In this document: piece by piece, positions 1 to 7,223 of the stretch
Numbering within the stretch: position 1 is the first letter of the stretch
Layout: every line of letters starts with the position of its first letter
From: Anaerolineales bacterium
GTDB lineage: Bacteria > Chloroflexota > Anaerolineae > Promineifilales > Promineifilaceae
Length of the DNA: 17,436 bases
Direction of reading: 5' to 3'
Assembly (NCBI GenBank): GCA_020432595.1
Contig: JAGQGA010000036.1
Location: forward strand, 1 to 17,436
Translations under genes and position numbers: made by a program
The notes under the pieces: model-generated
The model's input: only the letters and a program-made list of their open reading frames with translations
What the model was told of the DNA's origin: nothing
The model's database searches: none

Positions 1-231
1 CGGCACGCCGCTTGCCAGCACATAAGCGGGCAGCGTCGGGGCATTGGCATCATAAACACTGTTAGGGCCACCGCTAAGAATAAATCCCTTTGGGTTGTGC
101 GCCAAAATAGTGTCGGCCGGGGTGCGCCAAGAAAAAAGCTCACAATACACATTGGCCTCACGCACCCGCCGCGCAATAAGCTGCGAATATTGGGAGCCGT
201 AATCCAGAACAATGATGGTGTCGTGTGACAT
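1..231 (-). CDS. guaA: GMP synthase (glutamine-hydrolysing), N-terminal part, cut by window edge
   Basis: The first 77 codons are present, reading leftwards from the ATG at 231-229; the rest lies outside the window. GuaA converts XMP to GMP in the cytoplasm using glutamine and ATP. The visible part is the start of the class I glutamine amidotransferase domain. It has the family opening IIVLDYGSQYSQLIARRVRE at about residues 5-24 and the oxyanion-loop region FILSGGPNSVYD at about 50-61. The catalytic Cys and the ATP pyrophosphatase domain are not visible. No clear Shine-Dalgarno lies upstream. The gene follows xpt on the same strand after a 73-nt gap that holds a hairpin, which fits a purine-nucleotide salvage unit: xanthine to XMP to GMP. 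The family call is secure; only the extent is unknown. Confidence 0.93.
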   Translation of the reverse strand, partial: MSHDTIIVLDYGSQYSQLIARRVREANVYCELFSWRTPADTILAHNPKGFILSGGPNSVYDANAPTLPAYVLASGVP

Positions 232-240
232 ATGAGGAGA

Positions 241-292
241 GTGGGGAGTAGGGAGTAGGGAGTGGAGATTCACCTCACTCCTTACTCCCCAC
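241..292. repeat. Intergenic purine-rich hairpin (GGAGTAG-type)
   Basis: The left arm GTGGGGAGTAGGGAGT (241-256) pairs with ACTCCTTACTCCCCAC (277-292) at 15 of 16 positions, with a 20-nt loop. The left arm is built of a repeated unit close to GGGAGTA. It fills the gap between xpt and guaA. There is no T-tract, so it is not an obvious rho-independent terminator. The same design, with a different unit, occurs at 3138-3196 and 16501-16557. Confidence 0.7.
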
Positions 293-304
293 TCCCGACA
301 TTTC

Positions 305-880
305 TTAATCCGCCAACTCAATACGGCCATTATCCATATTGGTAATAATCGCCGCCGAATAGATAGGCACTTGCCAATGGTTAAGCGCGTCGCGGCCACC
401 TTCAAAACTTTTTTCCACCACGGTAGCAATGCCCACCAAGGTCGCGCCGCTGTTATGTACTATACGTGCCAGCGCGTCAATCGTTTTACCCGTCGCCAAA
501 AAATCATCCACAACCAGCACCCGATCCTCCTTATGTAAAAACTCTGGCGACACCATTAACAGCACTTCGCCCCCCTTGGTGTGACTGGGAGCCGCATCCA
601 CATACACCGGCTCCTGCATCGTGATGGGCTTATGTTTCCGCGCATAAACCACGGGGATATTGCCCAACGCTTTGCCCGCCATCACCGCTGGAATGATGCC
701 ACTCACTTCAGCAGTGAGGATGCGCGTAGGCTGCGAGTGGGCAAACTTTGCCGCAATCGCCTGCCCTACCGCTTCCAGCAGCAGCGCGTCTACCTGATGG
801 TTCAAAAAACTATCAATCTTCAAAATCCCGCGTCCGAGATTTTGCCCTTCCCGTTCGATCCGCTCTTTTAATGCTTCCAT
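305..880 (-). CDS. xpt: Xanthine phosphoribosyltransferase
   Basis: The 191-residue product matches the usual Xpt length of about 190. It transfers phosphoribose from PRPP to xanthine (salvage to XMP) in the cytoplasm. The N-terminus (MEALKERIEREGQNL, then LKIDSFLNHQVD) is typical of the Bacillus-type enzyme. The PRPP-binding signature VLVVDDFLATGKT lies at about residues 121-133, with the two acidic residues in place. RKHKPITM at about 82-89 and VEKSFEGGRDAL at about 158-169 are further family landmarks. The ATG at 880-878 is chosen because it gives the canonical MEAL start; no good Shine-Dalgarno precedes it. The gene lies 73 nt upstream of guaA on the same strand, and its product XMP is the GuaA substrate. 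I looked for a purine riboswitch in 881-1028 and did not see one. Confidence 0.95.
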   Translation of the reverse strand: MEALKERIEREGQNLGRGILKIDSFLNHQVDALLLEAVGQAIAAKFAHSQPTRILTAEVSGIIPAVMAGKALGNIPVVYARKHKPITMQEPVYVDAAPSHTKGGEVLLMVSPEFLHKEDRVLVVDDFLATGKTIDALARIVHNSGATLVGIATVVEKSFEGGRDALNHWQVPIYSAAIITNMDNGRIELAD

Positions 881-1028
881 AATTGGCGATTATCCATTAG
901 GATTACAGGAGAACGCAACTGTTTGGTGGTATTTTAGCAACTTGTTACAAGCAAGATTGGTGGGCAATTGGATAGGATCACTAAGAAAAAGCGACACTAG
1001 CAGCATTTGCGCTATCTTTCACAAATTC

Positions 1029-1057
1029 TTGACGGGGCATAGGTAGTAGCCTATAAT
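1029..1057 (+). promoter_or_regulatory. Sigma70-type promoter for the polyprenyl synthase gene
   Basis: TTGACG at 1029-1034 and a perfect TATAAT at 1052-1057 are separated by exactly 17 nt. This is the best housekeeping promoter in the window. Transcription would start near 1064 and leave a leader of about 42-48 nt before the start codon. It lies in the divergent gap between xpt and the synthase gene. Confidence 0.8.
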
Positions 1058-1105
1058 CTCTGTAACAAACCGTTCAAAAAAAATTGAAAGTTGTGAACAA
1101 GGCAC

Positions 1106-2050
1106 ATGATTATGGATATGCAATTGCTCGAAAAAGGATTGAGCGCTGTTGAAGAAGCGATGATGGCTATCGTAGACAGCGATGTCAACGTTTTATATGA
1201 TGCCAGCGAGCACATTTTGTCGTCTGGGGGCAAGCGCGTCCGGCCACGGGTCGCTTTTCTTGCCTATTTGGCGGCAGGGGGCAACGAGATTGAGCAGGTT
1301 GTGCCAATGGCAACGGCCGTTGAAATGGTGCACACGGCCACGCTTGTTCACGATGACATAAACGACCACAGCGTGCTGCGGCGCGGCCGGCCGACCGTCC
1401 ATTCCATTTGGGGGCGCACCTTTGCCCTGCTCACCGGCGACTACCTTTTTGCCAAGGTCTACCAAATGATGGCTCCCTACGGCTCGCGCCAAAACGTGAT
1501 TATGTCAAACGCCTGCACCCGGCTGGTAGAAGGGGAAACGCTGCAAGCCACGGCCGCCAAAGCAGGTGAGATGGATCAGGAAACGTACAAAGAGGTGATT
1601 AGCCGCAAGACGGCCAGCTTGTTTGAAGCCGCTGCCCGCATGGGAGCGATTCAGGCCGGAGCCGATGAGGAGCTAGAAAACGCCCTCGCTGAGTATGCCT
1701 ACAACCTTGGGCTAACGTTCCAAATTGTGGATGATATTCTCGACATCATTGGCGACCCGGAGACGATGGGCAAGCCGATTGGCACCGATGTGAGCCAGGG
1801 GCGCGGGGTGATGGTGGCGCAAAATGGTCATGCGGCGGAGATGGTGTTGGAAGAAACGGCCGTTTCTGCTCCCAACTCCGTCGAACAAATGATCAACGAC
1901 CTGCGTGAATCGGGAGCGGTGCAGCTTGCCCGCTTCCAGGCGCAGCGGGTGGCGCAGCGAGCGCGTGAGGCTTTAACGGCCGTTCCCCCCTCCCCCGCCC
2001 GTGACGAAATGGAAGATTTGATCGAACAAGTCCTCAACCGAGACAGCTAG
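1106..2050 (+). CDS. Long-chain polyprenyl diphosphate synthase (trans-isoprenyl)
   Basis: This 314-residue trans-prenyltransferase condenses IPP onto an allylic diphosphate to make a side chain for quinones or similar lipids. Visible landmarks are GGKRVRP (41-47, IPP binding), the first aspartate-rich motif DDIND (83-87) followed by RRGRPTVH, and the second motif DDILD (209-213). The residue five places before the first Asp is Ala, not aromatic. In this family that removes the chain-length floor and favours products longer than farnesyl. The region after the second motif reads GKPIGTDVSQGRGVMVAQN, which departs from the common GKxxGxDLxxGKxTLP, so specificity is uncertain. The ATG at 1106 has only AAGG 3 nt upstream. 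The in-frame ATG at 1112 gives better spacing and may be the true start. Its own promoter is at 1029-1057. Confidence 0.9.
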   Translation: MIMDMQLLEKGLSAVEEAMMAIVDSDVNVLYDASEHILSSGGKRVRPRVAFLAYLAAGGNEIEQVVPMATAVEMVHTATLVHDDINDHSVLRRGRPTVHSIWGRTFALLTGDYLFAKVYQMMAPYGSRQNVIMSNACTRLVEGETLQATAAKAGEMDQETYKEVISRKTASLFEAAARMGAIQAGADEELENALAEYAYNLGLTFQIVDDILDIIGDPETMGKPIGTDVSQGRGVMVAQNGHAAEMVLEETAVSAPNSVEQMINDLRESGAVQLARFQAQRVAQRAREALTAVPPSPARDEMEDLIEQVLNRDS

Positions 2051-2070
2051 GAGCCTATCAGAAAAAGAAA

Positions 2071-2172
2071 ATGGCATCGCGAATAACGCGGATCAGAACG
2101 GATTTTCGCGGATAAAATAAGAAAAATCCGTATGAATCTGCCAAAATCCGCGTCATCCGCGATGCTATTCTA
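2071..2172. repeat. About 100-bp dispersed inverted repeat, copy 1
   Basis: GCATCGCGAATAACGCGGAT (2074-2093) matches the reverse complement of 2146-2165 at 18 of 20 positions. The interior contains further CGGAT/ATCCG units. The element starts with ATGGCA and ends near CTATTCT. A second copy at 13471-13570 shares its ends, the interior string TCTGCCAAAATCCG and the right arm ATCCGCGTCATCCGCG. It codes for nothing visible, so it resembles a MITE or REP-like family; mobility is not shown. Confidence 0.75.
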
Positions 2173-2265
2173 GCTTCTTCGACAAACTGCTAGGAATTGT
2201 GAATTAGCTGCGGGCAAACACAGACAAACGCGAATTGATAGTTGCGAATTTACGATGAGCGCGAT

Positions 2266-2301
2266 AAAACACGAATGGGTTCTCAAACTCGTTCGTGTTT
2301 T
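2266..2301 (+). terminator. Possible rho-independent terminator after the synthase gene
   Basis: AAAACACGAA (2266-2275) pairs perfectly with TTCGTGTTTT (2292-2301) across a 16-nt loop, and the T-run ends the stem. It lies about 215 nt after the synthase stop. The stem is AT-rich and the loop long, so strength is doubtful. Confidence 0.3.
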
Positions 2302-2375
2302 TGTTACCCTTGTACCATGCGGGTACAAAAAGGTAATTGGACGTATGCAATACGCCCGATAAAGGTATGAACAAA

Positions 2376-3137
2376 ATGCGCGTTGCAATTTTTTCTGATG
2401 TCCACGGCAATCTGACGGCACTGGAAGCGGTGCTGAACGACATTGCCACGCAGCAAGTAGACCAAGTGCTATTTGCCGGGGATTTATGCCTAATTGGCCC
2501 ACGCCCAGCAGAATGTTTGCAGTGGGTGAAAACAGCGAGAATTGCCAGCGTGTATGGCAACACCGACGACTGGATTTTGCGGCGGCAAATGCCGCCAGAA
2601 CGGCTGCAAGCACTGTGTGACTGGACGCTGGCACAGTTGAGCGCAGTGGAACGGGCATGGCTAACGGCCGTTCCTTTCTCCCACCGCCTTTCCCCCACCA
2701 GCAATCTAACTGACGACTTGCTAGTTGTCCACGCCAACCCCTACGATGTCAACCAGCTTGTCTTCCCACCAGAAAGCGAGCAGCAAGTCAGATACGGCCA
2801 GGTGCGGCAAACGGATGGGGCGTTGGCAGAATTATTGGCGGGTGCTGTTGGCACAACGGCCGTTATTGCCTACGGCCATCTCCACGTCCCCAGCATTCGG
2901 CAAGTCAATGGGGTCACGCTGGTCAACATCAGCTCCGTCAACATGGCCGGCGATGGCGACCCCCGCGCCAAATACGGGCTGCTGGAATGGGACGGCCAAC
3001 AGTGGCACGCCCAGCACCGCCGCGTTGCCTGGGATGCCGAGGCCGAAATAGATGCCTATCGCCAGGCACAGCCACCCGGCTGGGAAAATTTTGTCGCCCA
3101 ACTGGAGCAACACGGCACCGTGCCGCAGAATGTCTAG
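2376..3137 (+). CDS. Calcineurin-like metallophosphoesterase (YfcE/MJ0936-type)
   Basis: The product is a 253-residue metal-dependent phosphoesterase. Motifs run in the usual order: SDVHGN (7-12) with the metal-binding Asp and His; AGDLCLIGP around Asp36; GNTDD (61-65) as the GNHE-type block; VVHANP around His119; and GHLH (167-170). Together they form the two-metal site. The substrate cannot be told from sequence; relatives hydrolyse phosphodiesters or nucleotides. The ATG at 2376 is chosen because homologous proteins begin directly with the MRVAIFSDVHGN strand and AAAGG at 2361-2365 is 10 nt upstream. ATG 2367 and TTG 2337 are in frame but badly spaced. The gene carries two ACGGCCGT octamers and is typical of the GC-rich core. 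It stops two bases before a hairpin repeat that separates it from the selenoprotein gene. Confidence 0.88.
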   Translation: MRVAIFSDVHGNLTALEAVLNDIATQQVDQVLFAGDLCLIGPRPAECLQWVKTARIASVYGNTDDWILRRQMPPERLQALCDWTLAQLSAVERAWLTAVPFSHRLSPTSNLTDDLLVVHANPYDVNQLVFPPESEQQVRYGQVRQTDGALAELLAGAVGTTAVIAYGHLHVPSIRQVNGVTLVNISSVNMAGDGDPRAKYGLLEWDGQQWHAQHRRVAWDAEAEIDAYRQAQPPGWENFVAQLEQHGTVPQNV

Positions 3138-3196
3138 AGATTGGGGATTGGAGAATGGAGATTGATGAAGGCTCACAATCTCTAATCTCTAATCTC
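3138..3196. repeat. Intergenic hairpin of GAGATTG-type units
   Basis: GAGATTGGGGATTGGAGAAT (3138-3157) pairs, with some G-U pairs, with AATCTCTAATCTCTAATCTC (3177-3196). Each arm is an approximate 7-nt tandem repeat (GAGATTG / AATCTCT). It occupies the whole gap between the phosphoesterase and the next gene and ends two bases before that gene's first ATG, so it covers the place where a ribosome binding site would be. Confidence 0.7.
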
Positions 3197-3198
3197 AA

Positions 3199-4104
3199 AT
3201 GTTCCCACATATGACAACAGACAGCTTCAAATTCCTGCCGCGCATGATTGCGGCACTGTATACATCCACGGATCGGGAGCCGGAATTGCCAATTCCGTGG
3301 ACACCGCTGGCCAAGCCATTGGCCGACTGCCGGTTTAGCCTGCTGACGACGGGTGGGCTGTATGTGCGGGGGGAACAACGGCCGTTTAACCTGAACCGTG
3401 AACGCGCCGAACCGACCTGGGGCGACCCCGATTTTCGCGCCATCCCCACCCCCGCGCAGGCGGGGGCTACCCCACCTACCGCCATTGCCGCCGAACATTT
3501 GCACATCAACACCCGCTTTGTGGAGGAAGATGTCAACGTGCTGCTGCCGCTGACCCGCTTTCAGGAGTTGGCCGCCAACGGCACCATTGGCGGCCTGGCC
3601 CCCACGGCCTACTCGCTGATGGGGTTTCAGGGGTTTCCGCCGGATATAACGGGGTGGTTGCAAACGGCCGTTCCTGCCATCACCGCCCAACTCAAGCAAG
3701 AGGAAGTAGACTGCCTGCTCCTCACCCCCGCCTGACCCGACTGCGCCATGAACGTGCCCGTGTTGGCACGTGCCTTTGAAGCCGCCGGAATCAGCACCGT
3801 TTTAGTCACCATGATGCCCTATTGGGCCGAAAAAACCGGCATCCCACGCACCCTCGGCGTGGAATTCCCCTTCGGCCAAACGCTGGGGCAACCCCATAAT
3901 GTGGCGCAGCAGCAGCGCGTCATCGCTGCCGCCCTTAACCTGCTGGCAACTGCCCGTGAAACCGGCACGATTGCCCATCTGGATGAACAGTGGCCGATTG
4001 AGCAAAAAACCGCCTACAAAGCGTGGCAACCCAGCGAACCCTCCCCCATCATCGCCCACCTCGCCCCGCGCATCCGTGACATCATGCGGCAAAGCCGACA
4101 GTAA
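3199..4104 (+). CDS. GrdB/PrdB-like reductase family selenoprotein with in-frame TGA (Sec)
   Basis: One 301-residue protein is read through the TGA at 3733-3735 (residue 179). It belongs, by recognition, to the glycine/sarcosine/betaine or D-proline reductase selenoprotein B family. Evidence for readthrough: the downstream open frame continues in register; the TGA gives LLLTPA-U-PDC, a U-x-x-C redox motif where this family puts Sec or Cys; the downstream part (ARAFEAAGISTVLVT, then LGVEFPFGQTLGQP) is the conserved half of the same domain; and a SECIS-like hairpin sits 23 nt after the TGA. The reaction and substrate are unknown; short members of this family are uncharacterised as far as I know. 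The start is ATG 3199 or ATG 3211; neither has a good Shine-Dalgarno. A palindrome at 3449-3466 lies inside the coding part. A pseudogene or sequencing error is the alternative. No selA, selB or tRNA-Sec is in the window. Confidence 0.8.
3449..3466. repeat. GC palindrome inside the selenoprotein gene
   Basis: CCCCCGC (3449-3455) and GCGGGGG (3460-3466) form a 7-bp stem with a 4-nt loop. In frame it encodes part of TPAQAGATPPT, a low-complexity stretch between the conserved FRAIP and LHINTRF segments. It looks like a short repeat accepted in frame. Confidence 0.5.
3733..3771 (+). promoter_or_regulatory. Sec codon TGA with bacterial SECIS-like hairpin
   Basis: TGA is at 3733-3735. Then ACGTGCC (3752-3758) pairs perfectly with GGCACGT (3765-3771) around the 6-nt loop CGTGTT. 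The loop begins 23 nt after the TGA and its second base is G. Known bacterial SECIS elements have a hairpin just downstream of the UGA, with an apical loop about 16-37 nt away and a G among the first two loop bases. This element meets those rules. It would bind SelB in the mRNA. Function is inferred from fold and placement only. Confidence 0.75.
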
Positions 4105-4271
4105 AAGGGAGTCTGAAGATTAGGAGACTAAGAGGTTGAACTTCTTCCGTTTCTGATCTACAAACAACCATTGCGCGAAAAAATCACGGAACACATTTGT
4201 TCTATTTCTTTTTTGCAAAAAAAACGTACAATTTTTCTAAGCATACGAGAATATTTCACGCGAGGCTGATT

Positions 4272-5624
4272 ATGTTAATCCGTTTTACTGCCGAAAATTA
4301 CCGTTCCATCAATGAAGAGATTGTGTTTTCCTTGCTTCCAGGAAAAACACAGCAAAAAGCCCATCACATAATTACCCACCCCAAGTCAGGAATCGAAACT
4401 CTACGCATTGCTTTACTTTATGGTGCTAATGCTTCGGGAAAATCTAATATCATTCTTGCCATGGAGTTTGCCAAAGATTTCATATTGAAAGGTGTTCGCC
4501 CTAAAGCAAGCATTCCCCTTGAGCCTTTTCGGCTTGAAAAAAAACGTTCACAGCAGCCATCACGCTTCGAGTTTGAATTCATAATTGATGAACAAGCATA
4601 TGGCTATGGGTTTGTCGCAGATCGGCAGAGAGTTCATGAAGAATGGCTATATGCTCTTGATGCCAAAACTGAAAGTCCCGTCTTTGAAAGGCAAACAACT
4701 TCCAACGGAATCGTAAATGCAAAATTCAACCACGATCAAAGTATCGTTCAAGAAGAACCACAATTCTTACAGTTTGTAACACGCGGCACACGACCAAACC
4801 AGCTCTTACTAACATCGCTCATCGAGAACAATGTGCAGTTCGTTAATACAATATACGAATGGTTTCACGAAAGCCTTACAATTATTTTCCCTGAATCATA
4901 TGCGACAGGGATCCAAGTTGGAATCTATAAAGATAAAAAGTTTAAACAAGAGCTAGAAAGTTTCTTAAAGAGAATGAATACTGGAATTGGCGAAGTTTGC
5001 ACTAAACCAGTATCACCTTACACAATAGATTTTCCTAAAGAAGTAATTGAGGATGCTCTAAACGAACTAACTAGCAACGATAAATCCTCTACAAAAGATA
5101 AAAATGTAGACGAAATTATTGTGATAAATGGGTCAGGTGGTCGTTATTTTCTACTTCTCAATGAAGCTAATGAAATCGAGGCCTATTCTCTTAGTACTCG
5201 TCGCTTTGTCAGTGATGAATCTATAGACTTTGACATGTTTGAAGAGTCAGATGGCACACAAAGATTGTTTGATCTATTTCCAATATTATATGATACTGAA
5301 AACAAGGTGTTTGTTGTCGATGAGCTAGAACGCAGTTTACACCCCAATTTGGTCCGCAATTTTCTTAGTAATGTTCTAGAGACAACCAATAACAATCAAC
5401 TTATTGTTACAACTCATGAATCAACGCTTTTAGATCTAAGCTTGTTACGACGAGATGAAATATGGTTTACTGAAAAGTCGCCTTCTGGAGCGTCATCTTT
5501 ATATTCGCTAGAGGATTTCAAACCTCGGCATGATCTTGATATTCGCAAAGGATATTTGCAAGGTCGGTTTGGTGCAATTCCTGTGTTTGGTAGTTCATTA
5601 AAACCCAATTTTATAGAGGAATAG
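4272..5624 (+). CDS. AAA/OLD-like ATPase of an AbiL/RloAB-type defence pair
   Basis: The 450-residue ATPase is of the SMC/RecF-like AAA_15/AAA_21 group. It opens with MLIRFTAENYRSI, typical of these proteins. Walker A GANASGKS is at 51-58, an ABC-signature-like SDGTQR at 326-331, Walker B VFVVDE ending at Asp350-Glu351, then ERSLHP, and a switch His at 382 in TTHES. The ATG at 4272 is chosen for GAGG six nt upstream and the conserved N-terminus; the open frame extends to a TTG at 4197 without homologous content. The stop abuts the next gene's ATG (TAGATG), so the two are translationally coupled. The gene is AT-rich with no ACGGCCGT site, unlike its neighbours, suggesting transfer. By analogy with AbiL and PARIS it probably senses phage and controls the partner nuclease; that role is inferred. 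Confidence 0.85.
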   Translation: MLIRFTAENYRSINEEIVFSLLPGKTQQKAHHIITHPKSGIETLRIALLYGANASGKSNIILAMEFAKDFILKGVRPKASIPLEPFRLEKKRSQQPSRFEFEFIIDEQAYGYGFVADRQRVHEEWLYALDAKTESPVFERQTTSNGIVNAKFNHDQSIVQEEPQFLQFVTRGTRPNQLLLTSLIENNVQFVNTIYEWFHESLTIIFPESYATGIQVGIYKDKKFKQELESFLKRMNTGIGEVCTKPVSPYTIDFPKEVIEDALNELTSNDKSSTKDKNVDEIIVINGSGGRYFLLLNEANEIEAYSLSTRRFVSDESIDFDMFEESDGTQRLFDLFPILYDTENKVFVVDELERSLHPNLVRNFLSNVLETTNNNQLIVTTHESTLLDLSLLRRDEIWFTEKSPSGASSLYSLEDFKPRHDLDIRKGYLQGRFGAIPVFGSSLKPNFIEE

Positions 5625-6287
5625 ATGCCTCGTAAACGCCGTCCTTTCATTCGTCCAGATGCTTTTCGGGACTCTCGCCTTGTGATTATTGCGGCGGAAG
5701 ACACAAAAGCAACCGTTTCGTATTTTGAAACGCTGAGATCATCGGCTTTCTACCAAAACCCGCAAGTACATGTCGAAATATTACCCCGAACAACAACGGC
5801 CTCATCCCCAGAACATGTTTTAGAGCAGCTAAGTCAATGGCGCCAAGAATATCAAATTGCCGAAAATGATGAACTATGGCTGGTTATTGATGTAGACAAC
5901 TGGGGCGATGCCAAGTTAAGCCGCATCAGTCAAATCTGCAACCAGAAAAATTTCTTTATGGCCGTCAGTAACCCGGCTATTGAGCTTTGGTTTCTACTCC
6001 ATATAACAAACGTCAAGGACGAATATTCTGCTCAACAGAGGCAAGTGCTATTTGAGAATAAAAAAGTAAACGCTAATCGGACGGCCCTCGAGCAAGTATT
6101 AATTGAGAAATTAGGCAAGTACAATAAAAGCAATTTCGATGCTGTCCCATTGATGGTAAACATACATCTTGCTATCTTACATGCAAAAGATTTAGAGATT
6201 AATCCAAATGATCGCTGGCCGCAGCAATTAGGAACGCAGGTGTATCGGCTGGTTGAATCAATTTTAGATTTATCACGGGACCTATAA
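5625..6287 (+). CDS. RloB/AbiLii-like TOPRIM-type effector of the defence pair
   Basis: The 220-residue protein has the RloB layout: an N-terminal strand LVIIAAEDTKATVSYF (19-34) with the first acidic residue Glu25, a DELWLVIDVDN block (82-92) with Asp89 and Asp91, and the family-defining NPAIELWFLLH (116-126). The Glu plus DxD arrangement is that of TOPRIM-like metal nucleases. The usual CEGxxTE loop is altered here to AAEDTKA, so the glycine is missing. The start is fixed by AGAGGA at 5615-5620, four nt before the ATG, and by direct abutment to the ATPase stop. RloB-family proteins paired with AAA ATPases include lactococcal AbiLii and proteins near type I restriction loci. The expected outcome is abortive infection through RNA or DNA cleavage; the target is unknown. 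It ends three nt from a convergent gene. Confidence 0.82.
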   Translation: MPRKRRPFIRPDAFRDSRLVIIAAEDTKATVSYFETLRSSAFYQNPQVHVEILPRTTTASSPEHVLEQLSQWRQEYQIAENDELWLVIDVDNWGDAKLSRISQICNQKNFFMAVSNPAIELWFLLHITNVKDEYSAQQRQVLFENKKVNANRTALEQVLIEKLGKYNKSNFDAVPLMVNIHLAILHAKDLEINPNDRWPQQLGTQVYRLVESILDLSRDL

Positions 6288-6290
6288 GAC

Positions 6291-7136
6291 TCATAGCCGT
6301 ATTAGAAACGTCTCCAACGACGTTGGCTCGCGCTGCAAAAGCTGACGCAGCACGAAGGGGTTGCCGACTAGTCCGTAGTTGGCGTAGTAGACAAACATCC
6401 GCCGCAGTGTGTCAATGGCATAAGGAGACAGCCCGGCGGCTTCGGCTCCCGCCTGCCATTCGCCCAGCGGGGTTTCGACAACGCGGACGGGGCGGTTGAG
6501 ATGGGTGGCGAGGGTGTGGGAAACGGCCGTTTGTGTCAACCCCACCGTCCCCACCAGCTCATACGTCCCCCCCACCAATTCCGGCTCCGTTAGCACCCGC
6601 ACCGCCGCCGCCGCCACATCGTGCAAATCCACCAAACTCAGCCGCGTCGCCGCCGGATACGGCACCGCATACACCCCCTCGGCCACAATCCGCTGCCACC
6701 CCGCCAACAAATTTTGCATATAAGCCGTCGGCTGCAAAACCGTCGTGGCAATCCCTGACTCAAACAGCAGTTCCTCCACTCGCAGCTTGTTCCAATGGTG
6801 TGGCATCGCCTCCGTCTGCGGGTGCAGCACCGAATGGTAAACAATATGGCGCACCCCTGCTGCCCGCGCCGCCGCCACCAACCAACGGCCGATTTTCACC
6901 TCATCCGGGTGCATATTGGGGCAAATATGGTAAACGCTCGCCACCCCTGCCAACGCCCCCGCATAAACCGACGGGTCGGCTATGTCACCCACCACCACAT
7001 CAGCTGCACCTGCTTCACGGAGAATGGCAGCCTGTTCCGGCCGGCGCACCCACCCCCGCACCGTTGCCCCCCGCGCCACCAACGCCTGCACCACCGCCCG
7101 CCCTGTTTTTCCCGCTGCACCCGTCACTAAAAGCAC
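6291..7136 (-). CDS. NmrA-like NAD(P)-binding oxidoreductase (atypical SDR)
   Basis: From the GTG at 7136 the product is 281 residues. It starts VLLVTGAAGKTGRAVVQAL, a Rossmann GxxGxxG loop, followed by VRGWVRRPEQ, the Arg-rich NADP-binding strand end. DVVVGDIADP and the YHICPNM and HIVYHSVLHPQ segments follow, as in NmrA/atypical SDR proteins. The usual YxxxK is replaced by HHWNKLRVEE, which keeps the Lys and the family look (HxxxK-like). Such proteins bind NAD(P)H as redox sensors or reduce small molecules; the substrate is not predictable. The GTG start is favoured because AGAGGT (7146-7151) is nine nt upstream and the fold starts there; an in-frame TTG at 7196 would add 20 unconserved residues. 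It carries one ACGGCCGT octamer and is GC-rich, separating two AT-rich islands. Confidence 0.8.
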   Translation of the reverse strand: MLLVTGAAGKTGRAVVQALVARGATVRGWVRRPEQAAILREAGAADVVVGDIADPSVYAGALAGVASVYHICPNMHPDEVKIGRWLVAAARAAGVRHIVYHSVLHPQTEAMPHHWNKLRVEELLFESGIATTVLQPTAYMQNLLAGWQRIVAEGVYAVPYPAATRLSLVDLHDVAAAAVRVLTEPELVGGTYELVGTVGLTQTAVSHTLATHLNRPVRVVETPLGEWQAGAEAAGLSPYAIDTLRRMFVYYANYGLVGNPFVLRQLLQREPTSLETFLIRL

Positions 7137-7223
7137 TACCCTAGCACCTCTCTCAGAATGAACTCTACCAAACAACCCAGCTTGCTTATTGCCCAATCAT
7201 TCAAGGGAATCGGTCAATAAGCC

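Larger units (their letters stand above)
2051..2375. other. Gene-free stretch with a palindromic repeat and AT-rich hairpins
   Basis: This 325-nt gap holds an approximately 100-bp inverted repeat (2071-2172), a terminator-like hairpin (2266-2301) and a small perfect hairpin, TTGTACC (2310-2316) with GGTACAA (2322-2328) and a 5-nt loop. The reading frame of the next gene is open upstream to a TTG at 2337, but the conserved protein begins at 2376. I see no convincing promoter. Confidence 0.6.

Noticed and set aside
881..1028. Purine riboswitch upstream of xpt
   Set aside because: Bacillus xpt has one, but I see no three-stem aptamer or conserved loop sequences here; only a short CTTGTTACAAG palindrome at 941-951 is visible.
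2170..2737. Minus-strand ORFs over the start of the phosphoesterase gene
   Set aside because: They are antisense to a well-supported metallophosphoesterase and show no domain content.
3748..4104. Separate small gene starting at ATG 3748
   Set aside because: It is in the same frame as the preceding ORF, lacks a ribosome binding site and encodes the second half of the same domain; selenocysteine readthrough explains it better.
4197..4271. Extended TTG start for the defence ATPase
   Set aside because: The added 25 residues are translated from an AT-rich leader, and the ATG at 4272 has GAGG at good spacing and the conserved N-terminus.
6533..7144. Proline-rich 203-codon ORF opposite the NmrA-like gene
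   Set aside because: The Pro/Ala/His-rich composition is what the antisense frame of a GC-rich gene gives; the minus-strand gene has clear Rossmann motifs.
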